Part shown: positions 56,708 through 64,000 of the stretch, one piece after another | Layout: each line of letters starts with the position of its first letter | Numbering within the stretch: the stretch's first letter is position 1 | Assembly (NCBI RefSeq): GCF_903166545.1 | Contig: NZ_CAESCH010000001.1 | Location: forward strand, 1,616,001-1,680,000 | Length of the DNA stretch: 64,000 bases | DNA from: Metabacillus schmidteae | GTDB taxonomy: Bacteria > Bacillota > Bacilli > Bacillales > Bacillaceae | Direction of reading: 5' to 3' | Made by a program: the position numbers and the translations under genes | Notes under the pieces: model-generated | Told to the model about the DNA's origin: nothing | Database searches by the model: none | What the model saw: the letters and a program-made list of their open reading frames with translations, nothing else

Positions 56708-57886
56708 TCAAAGGGCAAGATTATGTTCTTCAATCGTTAAACGGATATCAGGTACATCCAGGAAACTTTTGATTGCTAAGGCACAGGCCCCCAATGCTGC
56801 TGCTTGTTTTCCTAGATCAGAAATCAATATTTCATGATAATTGCTTATAGAAGAAGTTAGGTTTGACTCTATTTTCTTGATAACATCAGGATACATTTTT
56901 AATAACTCACTATTCAAAACAATTGTTTCCGGATTTAGTAAATTAATAATATTATTTAAACCAATTGCAACATACTTAATAAATGAATCCAAAACATCGC
57001 ACGTTACTTGATTTTGATCCGCGATAAAGGTGTGTACATCTTTATATGCTAGATTCTGATTAGAATGTAATTCCCTAAGCTGTTGTAGGATACTTGCTTC
57101 TGAAGCATATAATTCCCAACAACCCGAATTTCCGCAGTTACAAGGCCTTCCATCAGGTACGATGATCATGTGCCCCATTTCTCCAGCGTAACCATGATAC
57201 CCCTTAAGAAGCTCACCGTTTATTAATACACCTAATCCAATACCGGAGTACATACTAATACTGACTAAATTTTCACTATGATGATGTTTGAATACTCTTT
57301 CTGCAAATGAGCATAGGTTTGCATTATTTTCTATATGAATTTGCATATTGAGTTCTTTTTCTAAGTCTTCTTTTAAGTTTTTATCTTTCCATTTATGTTG
57401 TGGAATAAAGTTAATTATTTCATTTTTAGAGACAGTCCCATGAATTCCTATAACGACACCTACAATACCGAATCGACTTTCGGAATATTCATCATCATAT
57501 TGTTTAATTTTAGCTATGAGTATGTTAAGAATATCGTTATAGCTAGAGTTTTTTAACTCAATAATATCCGTGCTTACAGGATTTCCCCCAAGATCAGAAA
57601 GTGTGAAAGTAATATGTTTATGATCCAAATCAATTCCTAATGCATAACCCGCTTTTAGATTTATGGATAGCATAATCGGTTTTCTTCCAACACTATTATG
57701 TTCCTGTTGTGATTCAACAATTAATTCTTCTTCTAATAAGTCAGCTACCTGAACAGAAATAGTTGCTCTTGTTAGTTTCGTAATCTTTGATAAATCTGCT
57801 CTTGAGATCATGCCTGCTTCAATAATTTTACTTATAATTAAACGTCTATTAATACTTTTTATATAGGCAGCGTCACCTGTTGCCAT
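56708..57886 (-). CDS. ROK-family transcriptional repressor (XylR/NagC-like)
   Basis: A 392-residue regulator. The N-terminal winged HTH (IISKIIEAGMISRADLSKITKLTRATISVQVADLLEE, broken as two helices) is followed by a ROK sugar-kinase-like domain. This includes GIDLDHKHITFTLSDLGG (about 85), the ROK signature GLGVLINGELLKGYHGYAGEMGHM and the zinc motif CNCGNSGCWE. I start at ATG 57886 because the in-frame GTG at 57895 lies inside the AAGGGTGA Shine-Dalgarno. It is divergent from uxaC. XylR-like operators before uxaC and gndA are identical, so it probably represses both, with a uronate or gluconate-type inducer (inference). Confidence 0.88.
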   Translation of the reverse strand: MATGDAAYIKSINRRLIISKIIEAGMISRADLSKITKLTRATISVQVADLLEEELIVESQQEHNSVGRKPIMLSINLKAGYALGIDLDHKHITFTLSDLGGNPVSTDIIELKNSSYNDILNILIAKIKQYDDEYSESRFGIVGVVIGIHGTVSKNEIINFIPQHKWKDKNLKEDLEKELNMQIHIENNANLCSFAERVFKHHHSENLVSISMYSGIGLGVLINGELLKGYHGYAGEMGHMIIVPDGRPCNCGNSGCWELYASEASILQQLRELHSNQNLAYKDVHTFIADQNQVTCDVLDSFIKYVAIGLNNIINLLNPETIVLNSELLKMYPDVIKKIESNLTSSISNYHEILISDLGKQAAALGACALAIKSFLDVPDIRLTIEEHNLAL

Positions 57887-58093
57887 GTAAATCACCCTTA
57901 CATTTTTTTGAAAGTCTGTTTTCTCGTATACTTTGTTATTTATTAATACAGTTAAAGGTTAAAATTAGTCCTCAAAAGCAAAAAACTTTGAAAATACAGC
58001 TTTAAAAATTAACTCTAAAATCATCAACGAAATCTATTATACATTCTGCCACATCTTACAAAAAACAGTCATAAGAGAAGTGGCAGCAAATGA
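57887..58093. other. Divergent ROK-uxaC intergenic region (ROK side)
   Basis: AT-rich sequence holding the ROK gene's own promoter region. I see no second full copy of the 27-bp operator on this side. Confidence 0.4.
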
Positions 58094-58122
58094 TTGACGA
58101 GAAATAGCAGAAATGATATTCT
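58094..58122 (+). promoter_or_regulatory. Sigma-A promoter of the uxaC operon
   Basis: TTGACG (58094-58099), 17-bp spacer, TATTCT (58117-58122). The ROK operator starts 12 bp after the -10 box. Confidence 0.6.
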
Positions 58123-58133
58123 ACACATAGATT

Positions 58134-58160
58134 ATTAATTTGTTTTGTAAACTAATTAAT
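58134..58160 (+). promoter_or_regulatory. ROK/XylR-type operator upstream of uxaC
   Basis: The exact reverse complement (27 of 27 bases) of the gndA operator at 45655-45681. The arms are ATTAATT...GTTT and AAAC...AATTAAT. Confidence 0.78.
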
Positions 58161-58250
58161 AGAAGTAAACACATTATAACACAAAAGTATAAGACGAACA
58201 GAGAATATAAAAAAATCTTTTAAAGAATAATAGGGTATGGAGGAGATAAA

Positions 58251-59654
58251 ATGAAACCGTTTTTAAGTGATTCATTCTTATTAACTAATGCTACGGCAGA
58301 AAATCTTTATCATAACATCATGAAGGATTTACCGATATTTGACTATCATTGTCATTTAAGTCCTAAGGAAATCTATGAAAATCAAGCGTTCGAAAATATT
58401 ACACAGCTTTGGCTTGCAGGTGATCATTATAAATGGCGTGCGATGCGTATTCATGGTGTAAAAGAAGATTTTATTACAGGTCATGCAAGTGATTGGGAGA
58501 AGTTTGAAGCATGGGCTGAAACTGTCCCTCATTTATTTGGAAATCCATTATATCACTGGACACATATGGAGTTAAGAACGTTCTTCGGAATTAATAAGCT
58601 TCTGTCACCAGATACTGCGCGGGAAATTTGGGAAGAATGCAACGAAAAGCTTCAAACAGATGACTTTACAACTCGTCGGTATATTGAGAGATCGAATGTT
58701 CGACTAGTCGGTACGACAGATGATCCGACAGATACACTTGAGTTTCATAAGTTAATAAAGGAAGATACAACTTTTGCTGTTGAAGTAGCACCAACATTCC
58801 GTCCGGATCAGGCTTTATATCTTGAAAGAGCGAGCTTTCCAGAATGGTTGAAAAAACTGGAGTCTGTTTCGGGTATAGAAATCGGATCTCTTAATGAATT
58901 AGTCGATGCGTTACAGCAAAGAGTAGATTATTTTGCTGAACACGGATGTTATGCATCTGATCATGATATTCAACTTATGGCCTATAAACAACTACCGAAA
59001 AGTAAAGTAGAAGAGATCTTTTCAAAGCGTTTGAATAACGAGGAAGTAACAAATGATGAGCTAATTGGATATCGCTCTTACATGCTTGTTGAGCTAGGGA
59101 AAATGTATGCTGACAAAGAATGGGTTATGCAACTGCATATGGGAGCATTAAGGAATAATAATACATTTATGCAGGAAAAAATTGGAGCTGATGGCGGATT
59201 TGACTCAATTGGAGATCACCTGCTGGCAGAAGGATTATCCCGCTTCTTAGATACGTTGGATCAGGCAAGAAAATTACCTAGAACGGTCCTTTATAATTTA
59301 AATCCACGAGATAATTATGTATTGGGTACAATGATTGGCAACTTCTTCGAAGAAGGTGTACCAGGCAAAGTACAATTCGGCTCAGGCTGGTGGTTTAATG
59401 ACCAATACGATGGAATGGTTAGACAGATGAAAGACTTAGCTAACTTAGGCGTATTAAGTCATTTTATTGGTATGACAACTGATTCTCGTAGTTTCTTATC
59501 ATATCCCCGCCATGAATATTTCAGAAGAATTCTTTGTAACATCATTGGTGAGTGGGTTGAAGAAGGAAAAGTGCCAAATGATGAAAGAATATTAAAGCAA
59601 ATGGTCGAGAACATAGGTTTCAACAACGCAAAAAAATATTTTTCTGAACGGTAA
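58251..59654 (+). CDS. uxaC: Glucuronate (uronate) isomerase
   Basis: A 467-residue metal-dependent TIM-barrel enzyme of the amidohydrolase superfamily that isomerises D-glucuronate to D-fructuronate (and galacturonate to tagaturonate). It has IFDYHCHLSPKEI with metal-binding His residues (about 26-36), HWTHMELRTFFGI, LVGTTDDPTDTLEFH, the LQMHMGA-like MQLHMGALRNNN and GMTTDSRSFLSYPRHEYFRRI near the end. It opens the ROK-controlled operon behind GGAGGAG. Notably no uxuA (mannonate dehydratase) or kdgK/kdgA gene accompanies it. Confidence 0.96.
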   Translation: MKPFLSDSFLLTNATAENLYHNIMKDLPIFDYHCHLSPKEIYENQAFENITQLWLAGDHYKWRAMRIHGVKEDFITGHASDWEKFEAWAETVPHLFGNPLYHWTHMELRTFFGINKLLSPDTAREIWEECNEKLQTDDFTTRRYIERSNVRLVGTTDDPTDTLEFHKLIKEDTTFAVEVAPTFRPDQALYLERASFPEWLKKLESVSGIEIGSLNELVDALQQRVDYFAEHGCYASDHDIQLMAYKQLPKSKVEEIFSKRLNNEEVTNDELIGYRSYMLVELGKMYADKEWVMQLHMGALRNNNTFMQEKIGADGGFDSIGDHLLAEGLSRFLDTLDQARKLPRTVLYNLNPRDNYVLGTMIGNFFEEGVPGKVQFGSGWWFNDQYDGMVRQMKDLANLGVLSHFIGMTTDSRSFLSYPRHEYFRRILCNIIGEWVEEGKVPNDERILKQMVENIGFNNAKKYFSER

Positions 59655-59667
59655 GGAGATAAAAAAT

Positions 59668-60936
59668 ATGGGTATACTTCAAGATCTATTAAAAGATATT
59701 CCTGTCCCAAAAATGGCAAAAGTGAAGCAGAACTTTGATAATACAAAAATAGAAAACCTGGAACAAGTGATACAAGAAAAGTTTCAACAAGAATCCATTC
59801 GTTCAAAGGTGAAGCCGGGTATGGAAATTGCCGTAGCTGTCGGAAGCAGAGGTGTAGATCGACTTGTAGAGATTACGGCACTTACTGTTCAATTCTTAAA
59901 AGATTTAGGTGCTGTGCCTTTTATCGTCCCAAGTATGGGGAGTCATGGTGGAGCGACAGCTGAAGGTCAACGTGATGTTTTAGCCCATCTTGGTGTAACT
60001 GAAGAAAGCGTAAAAGCCGAAATTCGTTCTTCAATGGAAGTCATAAAATTAGGGGAATTACCTAACGGCTTACCTGTTTATATAGATAAATATGCTTCAG
60101 AGGCAGATGGAATTGTAGTGATCAATCGTATAAAACCACATACTGCATTCCGGGGACCTGTTGAGAGCGGCATAATGAAAATGATTAGTATTGGATTAGG
60201 AAAGCAAAAAGGAGCAGAAGCAACTCATCAGTTAGGGTTTAAATATATGGCGGAAAATGTACCTGCTATGGCAAAAATGATGATGGAAAAAACACCAATT
60301 TTATTCGGTGTAGCCACACTTGAAAACGCATTTGATAAAGTAGCAAGGGTTGAGGTTTTACCAGTTGAGGAGATTGAAGAAAAAGAACCGGCACTACAAG
60401 CATTAGCTAAGCAATTATTGCCAAAACTGTTCTTTGATCAAATTGATGTCCTTGTTATTGATGAAATTGGAAAAAACATAAGTGGTGACGGAATGGATCC
60501 AAATATTACAGGACGTTACCCAACACCGTATGCTAAAGGCGGACCTGATGTAAATAAAATGGTTGTGCTTGATTTAACTCATCAAACAGAAGGAAATGCC
60601 AATGGAGTTGGGACTGCAGATTTTACAACACAGCGTCTTGTTGACAAAATGGATCGGGAAGTAACGTATGCAAACGGATTAACTTCAACAGTTTGTGCAC
60701 CTACAAAAATCGCTACGACATTAGCAAATGATGAAGATGCAATTAAAGCAGCGATTAAAACATGTAATATTTTGGATTTTACAAAGGTGAAAATGGTTCG
60801 TATTAAAAACACATTAGATATCGCTGAAATTGAAGTCTCAGAAGCTTTGATCGATCATGTAGCTCAACATCCGGATATGGAGCAACTATCAGATCTTTTT
60901 GAACTTACATTTAATGAAGAAGGAAACTTATCATAA
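59668..60936 (+). CDS. LarA-family nickel-dependent racemase/epimerase homologue, candidate gluconate/mannonate 2-epimerase
   Basis: A 422-residue LarA-family (DUF2088) protein. His93 in MGSHGG and, further on, His158 (IKPHT), Lys171 (IMKMIS) and His187 (EATHQLG) fit the acid/base His, pincer-cofactor Lys and Ni-ligand His of LarA; the Lys-His spacing of 16 equals that of L. plantarum K184-H200. Such enzymes invert the C2 hydroxyl of 2-hydroxy acids by hydride transfer to a nickel-pincer nucleotide. Characterised homologues include D-gluconate 2-epimerase. Between uxaC and a fructuronate-reductase-like SDR, with larE and gluconokinase downstream, interconversion of mannonate and gluconate is the best prediction. 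Cofactor genes larB and larC are not in the window. Confidence 0.78.
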   Translation: MGILQDLLKDIPVPKMAKVKQNFDNTKIENLEQVIQEKFQQESIRSKVKPGMEIAVAVGSRGVDRLVEITALTVQFLKDLGAVPFIVPSMGSHGGATAEGQRDVLAHLGVTEESVKAEIRSSMEVIKLGELPNGLPVYIDKYASEADGIVVINRIKPHTAFRGPVESGIMKMISIGLGKQKGAEATHQLGFKYMAENVPAMAKMMMEKTPILFGVATLENAFDKVARVEVLPVEEIEEKEPALQALAKQLLPKLFFDQIDVLVIDEIGKNISGDGMDPNITGRYPTPYAKGGPDVNKMVVLDLTHQTEGNANGVGTADFTTQRLVDKMDREVTYANGLTSTVCAPTKIATTLANDEDAIKAAIKTCNILDFTKVKMVRIKNTLDIAEIEVSEALIDHVAQHPDMEQLSDLFELTFNEEGNLS

Positions 60937-60996
60937 TTACCTGATCACTTAACATATGCCATTTGTTTTATGAATAGAATGAGGGGGACTTCTAAG

Positions 60997-61767
60997 ATGT
61001 CTAATTTATTTGATTTAACAGGAAAAACAGCCGTAGCAATAGGTGGTAACAGTGTTTTAGGTTCATCTATTGCCAGTGGACTATCTGCACATGGAGCCAA
61101 TATTGCAATCGTTGGCCGTAACCTCGAAAAAGCAAACGAAGTTGTAAAAGAAATTGAAGAATCAGGCGGTACGGCAAAAGCATTTCAGGCAGATGTAAGC
61201 TCGCGTGAATCTTTAGAAAATGTAGTGAAAGAAATTGAAGAGTGGTCTGGCGGATTTGATATTCTTCTAAATGCACCAGGGAAAAACAGCTCAACACCAT
61301 TCTTTGAATTAACTGATGAAGAATGGGATGACATCATGGATGTTAATCTAAAAGGAATGATGATTACGTGTCAAATTTTCGCTAAGAAAATGATTGACCA
61401 AGGAAGAAAAGGAAGTATTATTAATATTTCTTCTGTTTCATCTACAACACCTCTTTCAAAAGTATTTACGTATTCCGTTTCAAAAGCAGGTGTAAATAGC
61501 ATGACCCAATTCCTTGCACGTGAATTTGCCCCACATGGTATTAGGGTAAATGCGATCATACCGGGTTTCTTCCCAGCTGAACAGAATCGTAAAATATTAA
61601 GTGAAGAGCGTGTTGAATCGATAATGAATCACACACCTATGAAACGATTTGGTAGCCCGGATGAACTACAAGGTGCAGCGGTGTGGTTATCTTCAGAGAG
61701 TGCATCAAGCTTTGTTACAGGTGCCCTTATTCGTGTAGACGGCGGTTTTGGCAGCATGACAATCTAA
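60997..61767 (+). CDS. SDR oxidoreductase, probable D-mannonate oxidoreductase (fructuronate reductase, UxuB/YjmF type)
   Basis: A 256-residue classical SDR: LTGKTAVAIGGNSVLGSSIASGL (an altered TGxxxGxG, with GGNSVLG), NAPGKN, catalytic Ser in ISSVSST and YSVSK (about 152-156). The PGFFPAEQNRKIL segment after the active site resembles B. subtilis UxuB (YjmF). It would reduce D-fructuronate to D-mannonate. An upstream in-frame ATG (60970) lacks an RBS, whereas ATG 60997 has GAGGGGGAC. Position between the LarA homologue and larE in the uxaC operon supports the role. Gluconate 5-dehydrogenase is the main alternative. Confidence 0.78.
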   Translation: MSNLFDLTGKTAVAIGGNSVLGSSIASGLSAHGANIAIVGRNLEKANEVVKEIEESGGTAKAFQADVSSRESLENVVKEIEEWSGGFDILLNAPGKNSSTPFFELTDEEWDDIMDVNLKGMMITCQIFAKKMIDQGRKGSIINISSVSSTTPLSKVFTYSVSKAGVNSMTQFLAREFAPHGIRVNAIIPGFFPAEQNRKILSEERVESIMNHTPMKRFGSPDELQGAAVWLSSESASSFVTGALIRVDGGFGSMTI

Positions 61768-61801
61768 TATAGATCCATCGGTAAAGGATCTGGTATATTA
61801 G
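61764..61801 (+). other. Hairpin between the SDR and larE genes
   Basis: CTAATAT...GATCC pairs with GGATC...ATATTAG (61764-61776 with 61786-61801, small internal loop). No T-run follows; probably an mRNA processing or stability element. Confidence 0.35.
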
Positions 61802-61830
61802 TATTGTTAGAGAGAGGGGAGAAGGCAGCG

Positions 61831-62628
61831 ATGAATGAAAAACTACAAAGTTTAGTGTCAATTCTCCAAGAGATGAAATCAGTTGTTGTCGCTTTTTCAG
61901 GTGGAGTTGATAGTACCTTTCTGCTGAAAGTAGCAGTAGATACACTAGGACCTGAGCATGTACTAGCTGTAACAGCCGATTCTGAAACATATCCTTCAAG
62001 TGAGCTTGAGGAAGCTAAAGAATTAGCTGAAAAAATTGGAGCAAAACATAGAGTAATTGAAACATCAGAATTAGCGATTCCTGGATATACAGAAAATGAT
62101 CGAAACAGATGCTATTTTTGTAAAAACAGCTTATTTGAACATCTGATCCCTGTTATGGAGAAAGAGGGATTTCAAAATATCGTATACGGTGTTATTGCAG
62201 ATGATTTAAATGAATTTCGACCAGGAATGAAGGCTGCGAAGGAAAAGGGAGTACGTGGTCCCTTGCAGGAAGCAAACTTATTTAAAGATGAAATAAGAGA
62301 ACTTTCAAGAGAATTAGATTTACCAACTTGGAATAAGCCTTCCTTTGCTTGTTTGTCTTCAAGAATAGCCTATGGAGATAAGATAACAATTGAAAAACTG
62401 ACAAAAGTCGAAAAAGCAGAAGCATATTTAAAAACACTAAATATTCGTCAAGTACGTGTTCGAACACACCAGGAAATGGCTAGAATTGAAGTTGAACCAA
62501 ATGATATGAAGATTATCCTTGAGAATCATGAGATGATCGCTAGTGAACTAACAAAATACGGATATAAATATATAACTTTAGATTTAATTGGATATAAGAG
62601 CGGTAGTATGAATAAAGTTCTATCATAA
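61831..62628 (+). CDS. larE: ATP-dependent sacrificial sulfur transferase LarE
   Basis: A 265-residue PP-loop protein that makes the dithiolated pincer of the nickel cofactor for LarA-type enzymes. The PP-loop SFSGGVDST-type motif appears as VVAFSGGVDSTFLLKVA near residue 20, NRCYFCKNSLFEHL is near 95, and the sacrificed cysteine is Cys174 in PSFACLSSRI (C176 in L. plantarum LarE). I start at ATG 61831 behind AGAGGGGAG, not TTG 61804. Its co-transcription with the LarA homologue shows that a nickel-pincer enzyme functions in this uronate operon. larB and larC must be elsewhere. Confidence 0.92.
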   Translation: MNEKLQSLVSILQEMKSVVVAFSGGVDSTFLLKVAVDTLGPEHVLAVTADSETYPSSELEEAKELAEKIGAKHRVIETSELAIPGYTENDRNRCYFCKNSLFEHLIPVMEKEGFQNIVYGVIADDLNEFRPGMKAAKEKGVRGPLQEANLFKDEIRELSRELDLPTWNKPSFACLSSRIAYGDKITIEKLTKVEKAEAYLKTLNIRQVRVRTHQEMARIEVEPNDMKIILENHEMIASELTKYGYKYITLDLIGYKSGSMNKVLS

Positions 62629-62634
62629 TCAAAC

Positions 62635-62662
62635 AGGCTTTGGAATTAGTCCAAGGCCTTTT
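62635..62662 (+). terminator. Possible internal terminator between larE and the gluconokinase gene
   Basis: AGGCTTTGGA (62635-62644) pairs with TCCAAGGCCT (62650-62659), one wobble, followed by TTTTC. The T-run is short; partial termination is possible. Confidence 0.45.
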
Positions 62663-62703
62663 CTATAGAAAAGAAGAGAATATTGTCGAAAGAAGATGAT
62701 TAG

Positions 62704-64000
62704 ATGTTAAGGGAGTTTGTTATTGGACTTGATATTGGAACGACAAGTGTAAAAGCAGTTGTTTTTGAAATGACTGGAAAAGTAGTGGCAGAAGCAGAGG
62801 AACTGATTTCATCTCTATACCCTCAGCAAGGGTGGGTAGAACAAGATCCTATTGAAATTGAGCAGTTTGCTGTAAAAGCTGTGAGAGATGTGATAAAGAA
62901 AGCGAATATTCAAAAGGACGAGCTGGTTACAATTAGCTTTTCTTCTGCTATGCACTCGCTAGTCTGTATTGATGAGGAATATCGACCTTTATCGAACGGA
63001 ATTATATGGGCAGACGGAAGAAGTATTGAGCAAGCAGAAATGTTGAAAGAGCAGAATGGAGAGAAAGTCTTTCAAAAAACTGGTGTGCCGCTTCATCCGA
63101 TGACACCACTATCAAAATTATTGTGGATGAAAGAGGTAGGATATAAGGCTTATGAGAATGCAAGTTATTTTATTTCGATTAAGGAATATATCCTTTTAAA
63201 ATGGTTTAACAAACGAGTAGTTGATTATTCAATGGCAACTTCAACAGGTTTATTGAATGCACATACGCTTGATTGGGATCATGAATTAATGGAAATGACT
63301 GGTATTAAGAAGGAGCAACTTTCGGAAGTTGCATCACCTACGACGGTCTTACGTGGACTGAAAAAAGAAATCGCAGAAGAAATGGGAGTTTCAGAGGATT
63401 TACCATTCGTACTAGGATCAGCAGATGGACAATTGGCTAACTTGGGAATTGGAGCCATTTCCTCTGGAGAGGTAGCCATCACTGCCGGAACAAGTGGAGC
63501 TATCAGACAATTTACAAACGGTTTCAGCATAACAGATAAACGTGAAACATTTTGCTATGCCTTTACAGAGGATTATTCAATTATTGGCGGTCCAACAAAT
63601 AATGGTGGCATCGCATTACAATGGTTGAAGGAACTTTTAAACTATGAAGGTAGTTTTGATGATTTTACAAAAGAAGCTGAAAAGGTAGATCCGGGTGCTG
63701 AGGGGTTAATTTTTCTTCCTTATATAAATGGTGAGAGGGCACCATTATGGAACCAACAAGCAAAAGGTAATTTTTTCGGAATGAGTATTACTCATAAGAA
63801 AGAACATTTTGTCCGTGCCGTTTTAGAAGGAATTACTTTTAACATCTATCAAATTGGACAAAGCTTGGAAAGTCTTGCAGGTGCACCAGAAAAAATCTAT
63901 GTAAACGGTGGCTTGTCGAGATCAAAGTTGTGGCTTCAAATGCTTGCTGATATCTTCGGGAAAGAAGTTTATGTTTCCGAGAGTCATCATAGTGCTGCAT
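62704..64000 (+). CDS. gntK: Gluconokinase, FGGY family (3' partial)
   Basis: The frame opens at ATG 62704 and is uninterrupted to the window edge (432 codons; full-length enzymes have about 510). The ATP motif is FVIGLDIGTTSVKAVVF. SSAMHSLVCID and GIIWADGRSIEQA are substrate-lobe segments, AGTSGAIRQF is the second phosphate loop, and LPYINGERAPLWNQQAKGNFFGM and VNGGLSRSKLWLQMLADIFG match gluconokinases (GntK of B. subtilis) more than xylulokinases. It phosphorylates gluconate to 6-phosphogluconate, the substrate of GndA. The RBS (AGAAGATGA) is modest. It follows larE by 75 bp, past a weak hairpin. Confidence 0.88.
   Translation, partial: MLREFVIGLDIGTTSVKAVVFEMTGKVVAEAEELISSLYPQQGWVEQDPIEIEQFAVKAVRDVIKKANIQKDELVTISFSSAMHSLVCIDEEYRPLSNGIIWADGRSIEQAEMLKEQNGEKVFQKTGVPLHPMTPLSKLLWMKEVGYKAYENASYFISIKEYILLKWFNKRVVDYSMATSTGLLNAHTLDWDHELMEMTGIKKEQLSEVASPTTVLRGLKKEIAEEMGVSEDLPFVLGSADGQLANLGIGAISSGEVAITAGTSGAIRQFTNGFSITDKRETFCYAFTEDYSIIGGPTNNGGIALQWLKELLNYEGSFDDFTKEAEKVDPGAEGLIFLPYINGERAPLWNQQAKGNFFGMSITHKKEHFVRAVLEGITFNIYQIGQSLESLAGAPEKIYVNGGLSRSKLWLQMLADIFGKEVYVSESHHSAA

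Noticed and set aside
62635..62662. Full operon end after larE
   Set aside because: The hairpin has a short T-run and the gluconokinase starts 42 bp later without an evident promoter or operator, so partial read-through is more likely than a clean operon boundary.

Overview
The window is low-GC Firmicutes DNA from an endospore-forming Bacillaceae (Bacillus/Metabacillus-like). The evidence is strong Shine-Dalgarno sites, sigma-A promoters, a T-box leader, a yybP-ykoY (Mn2+) riboswitch, GlpP-type leaders, CcpA cre sites and a spore-coat glycosylation locus resembling cotS/cotSA/ytcABC of B. subtilis. Most of the rest is accessory carbohydrate catabolism.

Layout. 1-12 kb: glycan-degradation genes, namely the 3' end of an ABC sugar-binding lipoprotein gene, a GH2 enzyme, GH43, a secreted GH30, an SDR, a LacZ-type GH2, a second GH43 and a GH43 remnant. 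A LacI repressor gene (12.0 kb) shares operator-like sites with lacZ. 13-21 kb: Mn riboswitch with a yybP-like gene, two small minus-strand genes, an AraC regulator gene broken by an in-frame stop, a TIM-barrel epimerase with two Gfo/Idh/MocA oxidoreductases, then MarR, T-box and a frameshifted tyrZ. 21-34 kb: an LplB/YtcP/LipO ABC importer, a membrane AraC-type sensor-regulator, a GH106-like rhamnosidase, a C-type sulfatase and another Gfo/Idh enzyme, followed by an unusual 52-bp tandem array. 34-38 kb: glpK and glpD, each behind an antitermination-type leader. 38-45 kb: a divergent LacI gene and TRAP transporter genes with palindromic operators, then GH31.

45-47 kb: gndA (6-phosphogluconate dehydrogenase). 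47-57 kb: galU, CotS-family kinase-like protein, CotSA-like glycosyltransferase, a protein with a tail of about 120 Asp residues, a small protein, then ytcA-ytcB-ytcC-like genes (UDP-glucose dehydrogenase, epimerase, glycosyltransferase). 56.7-64 kb: a ROK repressor and an operon of uxaC, a LarA-family nickel racemase/epimerase homologue, an SDR, larE and a gluconokinase gene cut by the window edge.

Main hypothesis. The last operon plus gndA can be read as a hexuronate route that avoids mannonate dehydratase and KDG: glucuronate to fructuronate (UxaC), to mannonate (SDR), to gluconate (LarA-type 2-epimerase, with LarE making its Ni cofactor), to 6-phosphogluconate (gluconokinase), to ribulose-5-phosphate (GndA). 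Independent support comes from a 27-bp operator upstream of uxaC that recurs, identical but inverted, upstream of gndA 12.5 kb away. Both copies lie just downstream of sigma-A promoters and resemble ROK/XylR operators. The enzyme assignments of the LarA homologue and the SDR are inferences.
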